A stretch of DNA of 11,127 nt from an uncultured Angelakisella sp. (GTDB lineage Bacteria > Bacillota > Clostridia > Oscillospirales > Ruminococcaceae). The translations under genes and the position numbers were made by a program. The stretch covers positions 1 through 11,127 of the forward strand of contig CAJFUT010000142.1 of NCBI GenBank assembly GCA_904420255.1, read 5' to 3'. Every line of letters starts with the position of its first letter. The first letter of the stretch is position 1. The notes beneath the pieces were generated by a model. The model had not been told where the DNA came from and searched no databases. It saw nothing but the letters and a program-made list of their open reading frames with translations. This document shows, piece by piece, positions 1-6,176 of the stretch.

Positions 1-2
1 CC

Positions 3-872
3 GACCCGGCGGACGACCTGCCCTCCACCCAGGACTATATCCGCCAGGTGGTGCAGGAGCACGTGGCCCGGATCCAGCAGCCGGGAATGACCGACTACGA
101 GAAGGTGAAGGCCGCCGCCGACTATGTTATGGCCCTGGGCTACTACGCCAGGCCGGTGGCCCTGGACGTCTGGCGGTGGCGCACCGCGGGGGATTCGGTC
201 CCCAGCTATGAGGAGATGCGGGGGCTCCACATGCTGCTGTTCGGGGTGGAAACCTGTGAGGGGTACGCCGCCGCCCTCAACCTGCTCCTGGAGGAAATGG
301 GCGTCGAGACCCGCTACATGACAGGGATGACCTACCTGGCCCGGGGCGGCCTGGGGTACCATTCCTGGAGCCAGGTGAAGGTGGACGGGGTGTGGTACCA
401 CCTGGACTGCGAGCTGGAGGACGGCATCGCCCAGAACGACGGGAACGTGACCTACCGCTATTTCCTCAAGGGGGACGAAACCATGAGCGCCTCCCATTTC
501 TGGGGGCAGCGGCTCATCGACCTGGACCGGCTGGAGCCCGGGCAGGTGGAGGCGGTGCAGGCCGATTACATGGGGGAGGAATGCCCCCAGGATTACCCCA
601 CCCCCGCCCCTTCCCAGATTCCGGTGAACCCCGAGCCCGACCTGGACGCCCTCCGGGAGGAGCTGACCCGGGAGCTGGCCGGTTACGAGGCCAAATACGG
701 GCCTCTGGAGTATATGGAGCTGGACATTCTGCCGCCGGTTTTCATCCGCTACTACTATGAAAACGACTGCATCCCGGAGGACGACAACGGCCTGATCCGG
801 GGTTACCGGGAAACCCGGCTGCTTATTGACCCGCCCGGCGCCGGGGAGGAAAGCCCCGCCGGGGAAGAATGA
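3..872 (+). CDS. Transglutaminase-like superfamily protein, 5' end missing
   Basis: The open frame runs in from the window edge (first full codon at base 3), so the N-terminus is missing. A GTG at 48 is only an internal valine. The visible part carries a papain-like transglutaminase core. The Cys is in VETCEGYAAALN (Cys codon at 255-257), followed by the His in GYHSWSQVKVDG and the Asp in WYHLDCELEDG, in the usual Cys-His-Asp order and spacing. After the core come a Pro-rich linker (PTPAPSQIPVNPEPD) and an acidic C-terminal segment of about 75 residues that I do not recognise. Such domains in Firmicutes are usually secreted or membrane-anchored and act as proteases or cross-linkers at the cell wall. 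A signal peptide would be upstream and cannot be seen. The gene ends 14 nt before dltC, so it looks co-transcribed with the dlt genes. The domain call is confident; the substrate is unknown. Confidence 0.82.
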   Translation, partial: DPADDLPSTQDYIRQVVQEHVARIQQPGMTDYEKVKAAADYVMALGYYARPVALDVWRWRTAGDSVPSYEEMRGLHMLLFGVETCEGYAAALNLLLEEMGVETRYMTGMTYLARGGLGYHSWSQVKVDGVWYHLDCELEDGIAQNDGNVTYRYFLKGDETMSASHFWGQRLIDLDRLEPGQVEAVQADYMGEECPQDYPTPAPSQIPVNPEPDLDALREELTRELAGYEAKYGPLEYMELDILPPVFIRYYYENDCIPEDDNGLIRGYRETRLLIDPPGAGEESPAGEE

Positions 873-886
873 CGGAGGTGATTGCC

Positions 887-1126
887 ATGTTGACCGAAGA
901 AGCGGTGATCCAGGTGCTGAACGGCATCTGCGGCGCCGAGGACGGCGAGATCGCGCCGGATATGGACCTGTTTGAGGAAGGGCTGCTGGATTCCTTCGGC
1001 ACCATCCAGCTGCTCACCGAGCTGGAGGAGCGGTTCGGCGTTTCCCTGGAACTGGGGGACATCTCCCGGGAGCAGATCTCCACCCCTCTGAAGATCGCCC
1101 GGCTGGTGGAGGAGGCGGGGAGATGA
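887..1126 (+). CDS. dltC: D-alanyl carrier protein DltC (D-alanine--poly(phosphoribitol) ligase subunit 2)
   Basis: This is a 79-residue acyl carrier protein, the normal DltC length. The phosphopantetheine attachment Ser is in LLDSFGTIQLL (Ser36), the place held by the LDS motif in DltC. The C-terminal helices (FGVSLELGDISREQISTPLKIARLVEE) also fit. DltA charges the carrier with D-alanine, which is then passed through DltB at the membrane to lipoteichoic or wall teichoic acid. I chose ATG 887 because GGAGG at 874-878 lies 8 nt upstream and the resulting length matches the family. An ATG at 869 overlapping the previous stop would add six residues but has no good ribosome binding site. The stop overlaps the dltD start as ATGA, implying translational coupling. 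Confidence 0.93.
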   Translation: MLTEEAVIQVLNGICGAEDGEIAPDMDLFEEGLLDSFGTIQLLTELEERFGVSLELGDISREQISTPLKIARLVEEAGR

Positions 1127-2334
1127 AGGGGGCGGCGCGGCAGGTGCTGCTGCCGGCCCTGGCCCTGCTGCTGGGGGCGGCCCTGGTCCTTCTGGGGACG
1201 GGGGCCGTCCTGGCCGGCTCCATGCCCCCCTGGCGGGACAGCGTGGGGGATGTGAACCATACGGAAAAGATCACCGGCACCTATCTGATGGAGCAGTCCG
1301 CCGCCCGGGAGGACACCCTCCTCATCTTCGGCTCCAGCGAACTGCGCACCACCGAGATTTCCACCCACCCGGCCAATTTCTTCGCCGGGAAGCGGGCGGG
1401 CTTCCAGGTGGACCTCATCGGCAGGGGCTCCTGCCAGTCCCTGATCCACGCCCTCCAGATCGCCGCCTCGGGGGACAGCCTCCGGGGGGAGAAGGTGGTG
1501 CTCATCACCTCCCCCCAGTCCTATGTGCCGGAGGGGATCGCCCCCGACCTCTTTTACGCCAACTTTTCCCCCCAGCAGTACCTGGCCCTGCTCCGGGACG
1601 AGGACCTTTCCCCCGAGGTGAAGGAGTACCTCTCCGCCCGGGTGGCCCAGCTGCTGGCGGCCTATGAGGAGACCGAGGGCGCCGCCCCGGTGGACCCGGC
1701 CATCCGGGTCCTGGCGGAGGCGGAGGCCGGCTCCGGCGGCCTGACCGGGGCTGCCGCCGCCCTGCTGACCCCCTACTACGCCCTCAGGGGCTATCTGCTG
1801 GGGCTGCGGGATATGGCCTCGGCCCGGCCCCTGCTGGAGGCGGGGGAGGACGTCCAGGCCCCTTCCCCGGCGGAGGCCATCGACTGGGAGGCGGAGGAGG
1901 CCGGCGCCGTGGCCCAGGGGGAGGCCATGACCTCCAACAACGATTTCGGGATGCTGGACGACTACTACACCACCTACATCGGCGCCCGGCTGGAGCGGCA
2001 GAAGGACCGGGACGCGGAACTGGACTATTCGGTGTCCAGGGAATACGACGACCTGCGGGTGCTGTTTGAGATCTGCCGCCAGAAGGGGATCGAGCCCCTG
2101 TTCATCCATGTGCCCCTCCACGGCCAGTGGAGCGATTACACCGGCTTTACCGCCGACCGCCGGGAGGCCTATTATGAAAACGTCCGGCAGATCGCCGGGG
2201 AATACGGCATCCAGATGCTGGACCTCACCGGCCATGAATATGAGGAATACTTTATGTGCGATACCATGCACCTGGGATGGAAGGGGTGGCTTGCTGTTGA
2301 TCGGGCGCTTATCGACTACTATTACGGCCTGTAA
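1123..2334 (+). CDS. dltD: DltD, teichoic acid D-alanyltransferase
   Basis: DltD is a 403-residue membrane-anchored SGNH-like hydrolase/acyltransferase. An N-terminal hydrophobic anchor (about residues 7-31) is followed by an extracytoplasmic domain. The nucleophile motif is FGSSEL (residues 69-74). The acid/base pair is in CDTMHLGWKGW, with Asp380 and His383, the DxxH arrangement of DltD. The conserved stretch PLHGQWSDYTGF is also present. DltD is thought to receive D-alanine after its passage through DltB/DltX and to transfer it to teichoic acid on the outer face, lowering negative surface charge. The gene starts within dltC (ATGA), with a GGAGG-rich site just upstream. An Ala/Glu-rich segment around residues 225-270 (EAGEDVQAPSPAEAIDWEAEEAG) looks like a lineage-specific loop. 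The next reading frame, dltX, begins 7 nt after its stop. Confidence 0.93.
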   Translation: MKGAARQVLLPALALLLGAALVLLGTGAVLAGSMPPWRDSVGDVNHTEKITGTYLMEQSAAREDTLLIFGSSELRTTEISTHPANFFAGKRAGFQVDLIGRGSCQSLIHALQIAASGDSLRGEKVVLITSPQSYVPEGIAPDLFYANFSPQQYLALLRDEDLSPEVKEYLSARVAQLLAAYEETEGAAPVDPAIRVLAEAEAGSGGLTGAAAALLTPYYALRGYLLGLRDMASARPLLEAGEDVQAPSPAEAIDWEAEEAGAVAQGEAMTSNNDFGMLDDYYTTYIGARLERQKDRDAELDYSVSREYDDLRVLFEICRQKGIEPLFIHVPLHGQWSDYTGFTADRREAYYENVRQIAGEYGIQMLDLTGHEYEEYFMCDTMHLGWKGWLAVDRALIDYYYGL

Positions 2335-2341
2335 GGATTGG

Positions 2342-2458
2342 GTGTTCCGCCGCACGGCGGCCCGCCTGCTGTGGTATCTGGCGGTGCTGCTGGCCCTGGT
2401 GCTGTTCTGGCTCTGGGCCCCGGAGGCGGAGGTCGCCTTTGTCTACAACGCCTTTTGA
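2342..2458 (+). CDS. dltX: DltX-like membrane microprotein of the D-alanylation pathway
   Basis: This is a 38-residue frame (GTG start at 2342) with an Arg-rich start (FRRTAARLL), one membrane helix (WYLAVLLALVLFWLW) and the C-terminal sequence FVYNAF directly before the stop. DltX proteins are about 40-50 residues with one helix and a near-invariant C-terminal FxYNxF motif. The Tyr in that motif has been proposed to carry the D-alanyl group between DltB and DltD. Helix, length and extreme C-terminus all match. The start is uncertain: AAGGA at 2333-2337 precedes GTG 2342 by only 4 nt, and an in-frame TTG at 2291 inside dltD would give 55 residues. dltX is usually first in the operon, before dltA; here it follows dltD and is the last gene before the terminator. 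An automatic annotation would probably miss it. Confidence 0.78.
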   Translation: MFRRTAARLLWYLAVLLALVLFWLWAPEAEVAFVYNAF

Positions 2459-2471
2459 AGGGGACGAAAAC

Positions 2472-2500
2472 AGCCCCGGGAACCATGGGTTCCCGGGGCT
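2472..2500. terminator. Bidirectional intrinsic terminator between dlt operon and sensor kinase
   Basis: Bases 2472-2484 and 2488-2500 form a perfect 13-bp inverted repeat (agccccgggaacc and its complement) with a 3-nt loop. On the + strand it is followed by TTTCGCT, 13 nt after the dltX stop. Read on the - strand it lies 17 nt past the kinase stop and is followed by TGTTTTCGTC. The two units are convergent and share this hairpin. The + strand U-tract is short (three T) but the stem is very stable. Confidence 0.88.
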
Positions 2501-2517
2501 TTCGCTGTGGGGCGGGT

Positions 2518-3768
2518 TCAGAGGGGCAGGAGGGCGGTCATCACCAGGGAGGCGCCGTCGGGGGAGGCGGCGGTGAGCCTCCCCTTGTGGGCGGAAACGA
2601 TGGCCTGGGCGATGGAGAGCCCCAGCCCGTGGCCGCCGGTCTGGGAATTGCGGGAGGGGTCGGCCCGGTAGAACCGCTCAAAAAGCTGGTTCAGGTCCCC
2701 GGGCAGGGGGGAATGGGTGGGATTCGCCACGGTCAGCCGGGCATATTTCCCCTGCCGCTCCAGGGAAAGGGAGATGCCGCTGCCGGCGGGGGAATATTTT
2801 AAAGCGTTGTCCAGGAGGATGGTCACCAGATGGCCCAGGGCCTTTTCGTCCCCCTGGAGGGAGAGGCCCGGCTGCACCCGGAGGTCCAGGGATTTGCCCT
2901 GGGTTTTGGCCAGGGTCTGGAAGGGCTGGGCCGTTTCCCGCACCAGGTCGGAGAGGGGGAATTCCACCGGCTGGGGGCGGGACTGCTCCTCGTCCATCCG
3001 GGAGAGGTAGATCAGGTCCCGGGTGAGGCCGGTCAGGCGCTTCACCTGGCCCTGGATATCCCGGACCCACTCGTTTTCCCCCAGGTCCATTTCCAGGATT
3101 TCGGCGTCGGCGTCGATGATGGTGAGGGGGGTTTTCAGCTCATGGCCGGCGTCGGTGACGAACCGCTTCTGCTTTTCATAGCTTTCCGCCACCGGCCTTA
3201 CGGCGTATTTGGAGAGCAGCACAATGAGGACCAGCACCGCCAGCAGCCCCAGCAGGGAAACCCCCACGCTGGCCAGGAGGTTGGAGCGGAAGGAGGAAAG
3301 GCTCCTGCCGCAGTCCAGAAAGACCACCAGGGTCCCCTCCGGGGTTTCCCGGACGGCGTACCGGTAGTCCTCCAGGAAGCCCCGGGCCGCCCCCTCCTCC
3401 GCCACCTGGCGGGCCCAGGCGACGGCGGTTTCCTCGTCCACCGCGGCGATTTTCCGCAGGTCGGCGGCGGCGCTCCCGTCCTGGCACAGCAGCACCGAGA
3501 AGAACCGGGATTCATAGGGAAGCTCCGGCGAATGGCCCTTCCCCTTCCAGCCGCCGGAGGGCGGGGAGGCGGGGTGGTCCGGGGCGGGGCCCCCGTCCCC
3601 CTTGGGGAACTGGCCGCCGTTTTCCGCCAGCACCGTGAGGGTGCCGTCGGCGTCGGAAACCACCTTCTGATAGCTGAGAAGGTTCACCCCGCTCATTACC
3701 ACCAGCAGCACCAGCAGCAGGGAGAACATGGATACGGCGATAAGCTTCGCCCGCAGCTTTCGGATCAT
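2518..3768 (-). CDS. Membrane sensor histidine kinase (two-component system)
   Basis: The protein has 416 residues when started at the ATG complementary to 3766-3768, which overlaps the regulator stop as ATGA. An earlier in-frame start at 3870 lies inside the regulator gene and is not needed. Layout: TM1 about residues 8-31; an extracytoplasmic sensor of about 130 residues with a Pro/Gly-rich stretch (52-84) and two Cys (95, 153); TM2 about 164-187; DHp domain with phospho-acceptor His209 in DAGHELKTPLT; then the ATPase domain with N-box ILLDNALKY (317-325), F-box FERFYR (363-368) and G-box GHGLGLSIA (379-387). No full HAMP is visible between TM2 and the DHp helix. It should autophosphorylate and pass phosphate to the adjacent regulator. 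The signal is not evident from sequence. Convergence with dlt and divergence from the VTC locus suggest envelope sensing, which is inference. Confidence 0.93.
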   Translation of the reverse strand: MIRKLRAKLIAVSMFSLLLVLLVVMSGVNLLSYQKVVSDADGTLTVLAENGGQFPKGDGGPAPDHPASPPSGGWKGKGHSPELPYESRFFSVLLCQDGSAAADLRKIAAVDEETAVAWARQVAEEGAARGFLEDYRYAVRETPEGTLVVFLDCGRSLSSFRSNLLASVGVSLLGLLAVLVLIVLLSKYAVRPVAESYEKQKRFVTDAGHELKTPLTIIDADAEILEMDLGENEWVRDIQGQVKRLTGLTRDLIYLSRMDEEQSRPQPVEFPLSDLVRETAQPFQTLAKTQGKSLDLRVQPGLSLQGDEKALGHLVTILLDNALKYSPAGSGISLSLERQGKYARLTVANPTHSPLPGDLNQLFERFYRADPSRNSQTGGHGLGLSIAQAIVSAHKGRLTAASPDGASLVMTALLPL

Positions 3769-4439
3769 TTCGCTTCCTCCAGGGAATATCCCGCGTTCCT
3801 GGCGGCCTTGATCTGGACGTCGGCCTGGAGGGCGGCCAGCTTTTTGCGCAGGTAGGAGATGTAGACCCACACCACGTTGATCTCCGCCCCGGAATCAAAG
3901 CCCCAGATTTTCTCCAGAAACCGCTCGGTGGAGATGAGGCAGCCCGGATTGCTCATCAAAAGCTCCAGCATCTGGAATTCCTTGTTGGTGAGGCGGAAGC
4001 TCCCGGCGGGGGAGGAAAGCTCAAAGGTGGTCTGGTCCAGGGAGAGGTTCCCCACCCGCAGCACCGCGCTGGGCTGCCCGGTCTGGGCCCGGGTCATGGC
4101 CCGGATCCGGGCCAGCAGCTCCCGGCTGTGGAAGGGCTTGGTCAGGTAGTCGTTGGCGCCGCTGTCCAGCCCCAGGACCTTGTCGTCCACCTCGGATTTG
4201 GCCGTCAGCAGCAGGATGGGGATGCGGCTCCCCCGCTCCCGGATTTTCCGCAGGACGGTGAGGCCGTCCATTTTGGGCATCATAATATCCAGGATCATCC
4301 CGTCGTAGTTGCCCGCCTCCCAGTAGGCCAGGGCCTCCTCGCCGTCGTAAACGGCGTCCACCGAGTAGTTGTTCCGTTCCAGGATGGTCACCACGGCCCT
4401 GGAAAGGGAACGCTCGTCCTCCGCAAACAGCAGCCGCAT
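3765..4439 (-). CDS. OmpR/PhoB-family response regulator
   Basis: A 224-residue protein, standard for the family. The receiver domain is at about 1-115, with acidic pocket Glu7/Asp8, phospho-acceptor Asp51 in MILDIMMPKMDG, switch Thr79 in LLLTAKS and Lys101 in YLTKPF. A winged-helix DNA-binding domain follows at about 125-222, with typical FRLTNKEFQMLELLM, GFDSGAEINVVWVYISYLRKKL and the C-terminal wing ARNAGYSL. When phosphorylated by the downstream kinase it should dimerise and bind direct repeats. It is the first gene of a two-gene minus-strand operon. GGAGGG (complement of bases 4447-4452) gives a good ribosome binding site 7 nt before ATG 4439. The divergent 313-nt gap in front of it is the natural place for its own binding sites and for control of the VTC operon. 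Confidence 0.95.
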   Translation of the reverse strand: MRLLFAEDERSLSRAVVTILERNNYSVDAVYDGEEALAYWEAGNYDGMILDIMMPKMDGLTVLRKIRERGSRIPILLLTAKSEVDDKVLGLDSGANDYLTKPFHSRELLARIRAMTRAQTGQPSAVLRVGNLSLDQTTFELSSPAGSFRLTNKEFQMLELLMSNPGCLISTERFLEKIWGFDSGAEINVVWVYISYLRKKLAALQADVQIKAARNAGYSLEEAK

Positions 4440-4752
4440 CCTCCATCCCTCCTTTGCTTGTCATTCCGGGGGCGGGTCCCGCCCCTTCCCTTTTATACAT
4501 AACAGGGCAACTTTAATTACAGTTAAAAAATGGCGAAAAACCCTTGTAAAATCCGCGGATGGATTTTTTAAATAGTATACCACGGGCGCGGGGAATCAAA
4601 AAGAGCGTTTCCGGGGGAAAGAGGGGGAAGAAAGGAGAAAACCCCCGGTTTTTCCAGAAAGCTCCCGCGGAAATTCACCAAACGTTCAGCTGTTTTTTAA
4701 AGTAAAATTAGAGTAAGGAGGGTAAAATCCCACTCATAAGGAGGGATGCCCG
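4440..4752. promoter_or_regulatory. Divergent intergenic regulatory region between response regulator and VTC operon
   Basis: This 313-nt gap has no convincing gene. It is clearly A/T-richer than the coding DNA, especially 4500-4580 and 4671-4712, where promoters for both directions should lie. On the + strand TTGTAA (4544-4549) and TTAAAT (4568-4573) sit 18 nt apart. On the - strand TTAACT and TGTTAT sit 16 nt apart within the complement of 4499-4526. Both are partial matches and only candidates. CCGGGGG (4611-4617) and CCCCCGG (4642-4648) could pair, and five T follow, so a leader hairpin is possible. Just before the VTC gene the 9-mer TAAGGAGGG occurs twice (4714-4722 and 4737-4745); the second copy is the ribosome binding site. 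GTAA recurs at 4702, 4713 and 4722, the sort of direct repeat an OmpR-type regulator could use. Confidence 0.55.
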
Positions 4753-5475
4753 ATGGCAAACCAGATGGTTTTCAAGCGGTATGAACTGAAGTATCTGCTG
4801 GACCAGCGGCAGAAGGAGGAAATCCTCCGGGCCATGGAGCCCCATATGGCCCTGGACCGGTACGGCCGCACCACCATACGCAACGTCTATTTCGACACCG
4901 ACAGCTACCGGCTGATCCGCCGGTCCATTGAAAAGCCCGCCTACAAGGAGAAGCTGCGGGTCCGCAGCTATAAGGAGGCGGGGCCGGGGGACCCGGTGTT
5001 TGTGGAGCTGAAAAAGAAATACAAGTCGGTGGTCTATAAGCGCCGGATTCTGCTCCCCCGGGAGCTGGCCATGGACTGCCTGGAGGGCCGGACCGGGTTC
5101 CCGGATTCCCAGATCGGGGAGGAGATCGCGTATTTCTGCGCCTTTTACGGCACCCTGCACCCGGTGGTTTTCCTTTCCTACGAGCGGGAGGCCTTTTATG
5201 ACCGGGAGGGGAGCGATTTCCGGGTGACCTTTGATGAAAACATCCTCTACCGGAACCGGGAGCTTTCCCTGGGGGCCGGCATCTGCGGCAGGCCCCTGCT
5301 GGAACGGGGCCGCACCCTTATGGAGGTCAAGACCTCCGGGGGGATCCCCCTGTGGATGGCCCGGGTCCTTTCGGAGCAGCAGGCCTACAAGACCTCCTTC
5401 TCCAAGTACGGCTCGGCCTATCAGGAGATGCTCCGAAACACGCTGAGGATCAAAGGAGGGGTTTTCTATGCCTGA
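4753..5475 (+). CDS. VTC-domain protein, polyphosphate polymerase-like
   Basis: A 240-residue soluble protein with the VTC (PF09359-type) tunnel fold, the catalytic part of yeast Vtc4 that makes polyphosphate from ATP. Positions that match the known basic tunnel: FKRYELKYLL (N-terminal helix, Lys13), VYFDTD (45-50), Arg69/Arg71 in KLRVRSY, Glu85/Lys87 in VELKKKYKSVVYKRR with Lys96/Arg97, Glu191/Lys193 in LMEVKTSGG, and Lys213/Lys218 in YKTSFSKYG. This complete set argues for an active polyanion-handling enzyme rather than a degenerate fold. It lacks SPX and membrane domains, so the following DUF4956 membrane protein is the obvious partner. AAGGAGGG ends 7 nt before the ATG, and the stop overlaps the DUF4956 start by 8 nt. 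Polyphosphate as product is inferred from the family and unproven for bacterial members of this type. Confidence 0.88.
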   Translation: MANQMVFKRYELKYLLDQRQKEEILRAMEPHMALDRYGRTTIRNVYFDTDSYRLIRRSIEKPAYKEKLRVRSYKEAGPGDPVFVELKKKYKSVVYKRRILLPRELAMDCLEGRTGFPDSQIGEEIAYFCAFYGTLHPVVFLSYEREAFYDREGSDFRVTFDENILYRNRELSLGAGICGRPLLERGRTLMEVKTSGGIPLWMARVLSEQQAYKTSFSKYGSAYQEMLRNTLRIKGGVFYA

Positions 5476-6163
5476 GAATCTTTTCCGGGGGCTTTTTGAC
5501 ACCGATATGACCCAGGTGATCCCGGTGGGGGATTTCCTCCTCTGCGTGGTGAGCGCCCTAGCCATCGGGCTGATCCTGGCCCTGGCCTATATGCACCGCA
5601 CCCGCTGCACCAAGAGCTTTGTGGCCACCCTGGCCCTGCTGCCCGCGGTGGTCTGCGTGGTGATCATGATGGTCAACGGCAACGTGGGCACCGGGGTGGC
5701 GGTGGCCGGAACCTTCAGCCTGGTGCGGTTCCGTTCGGTGCCGGGCACCGCCAAGGAGATCGGCATCATCTTCTTAGCCATGGGGGCGGGGCTGATCTGC
5801 GGCATGGGGTACCTGGCCTACGCCTTCCTGTTCGCCCTGCTCCTCAGCGCCGCCAACCTTCTCTACAGCCACTTCGACTTCGGGGCGGGGAAGCGGGCCG
5901 CCCGGTACAAGACCCTCCACATCACCATCCCGGAGGACCTGGACTACACCGGGGTATTCGACGGCATCCTGAAAAAATACGCTGTTTCCTGGGAGGTGGT
6001 CCAGGTCAAGACCACCAATATGGGCAGCCTGTTCCGCCTCACCTACAACCTGGAGCTGCGGCGGCCGGACAAGGAAAAGGAGCTTATTGACAAGCTCCGC
6101 TGCTGCAACGGCAACCTGGAGATTTCCATTTCCCGCCAGGAAACCACCGTTTATGAGCTGTAA
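5468..6163 (+). CDS. DUF4956 membrane protein, partner of the VTC-domain protein
   Basis: A 231-residue integral membrane protein. Hydrophobic helices lie at about 21-42, 50-69, 98-115 and 116-133. Between the second and third is the characteristic DUF4956 stretch GVAVAGTFSLVRFRSVPGT (76-94). A cytosolic alpha/beta domain of about 90 residues follows (TLHITIPEDLDYTGVFDGIL to the end). The ATG overlaps the VTC stop by 8 nt and has GGAGG 5454-5458 upstream, so the two are translationally coupled. VTC-domain and DUF4956 genes are commonly adjacent in Firmicutes and other bacteria. By analogy with the yeast VTC complex, where membrane helices pass the growing polyphosphate across the membrane, this protein may anchor the VTC enzyme and form the exit route. 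That role is inference; no biochemical function is established for the family as far as I know. Confidence 0.87.
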   Translation: MPENLFRGLFDTDMTQVIPVGDFLLCVVSALAIGLILALAYMHRTRCTKSFVATLALLPAVVCVVIMMVNGNVGTGVAVAGTFSLVRFRSVPGTAKEIGIIFLAMGAGLICGMGYLAYAFLFALLLSAANLLYSHFDFGAGKRAARYKTLHITIPEDLDYTGVFDGILKKYAVSWEVVQVKTTNMGSLFRLTYNLELRRPDKEKELIDKLRCCNGNLEISISRQETTVYEL

Positions 6164-6176
6164 AGGAGAAGGCATC

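Noticed and set aside
869..886. DltC start at ATG 869 overlapping the transglutaminase stop
   Set aside because: No adequate ribosome binding site at working distance; ATG 887 has GGAGG and gives the normal DltC length.
823..2355. 510-codon open frame on the - strand across dltC and dltD
   Set aside because: Antisense shadow of two recognisable dlt genes; no domain pattern, and repetitive Gly/Pro/Gln composition.
2830..3855. 341-codon open frame on the + strand opposite the sensor kinase
   Set aside because: The opposite strand encodes all kinase boxes in order; this frame is compositional noise.
3769..3870. Longer N-terminus for the sensor kinase starting at 3870
   Set aside because: The extra 34 residues are Arg/Gly/Pro-rich antisense-like sequence inside the regulator gene; ATG 3768 gives a normal ATGA overlap and a typical basic N-terminus before TM1.
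4530..4571. 13-codon mini-ORF (MAKNPCKIRGWIF) in the divergent gap, possible leader peptide
   Set aside because: No ribosome binding site precedes the ATG, and the sequence overlaps the likely promoter region; chance in A/T-rich DNA is simpler.
6087..6176. Longer N-terminus for the lipoprotein starting at 6087
   Set aside because: It would overlap DUF4956 by 77 nt and bury the signal peptide; ATG 6177 has a strong ribosome binding site and exposes a proper lipobox.
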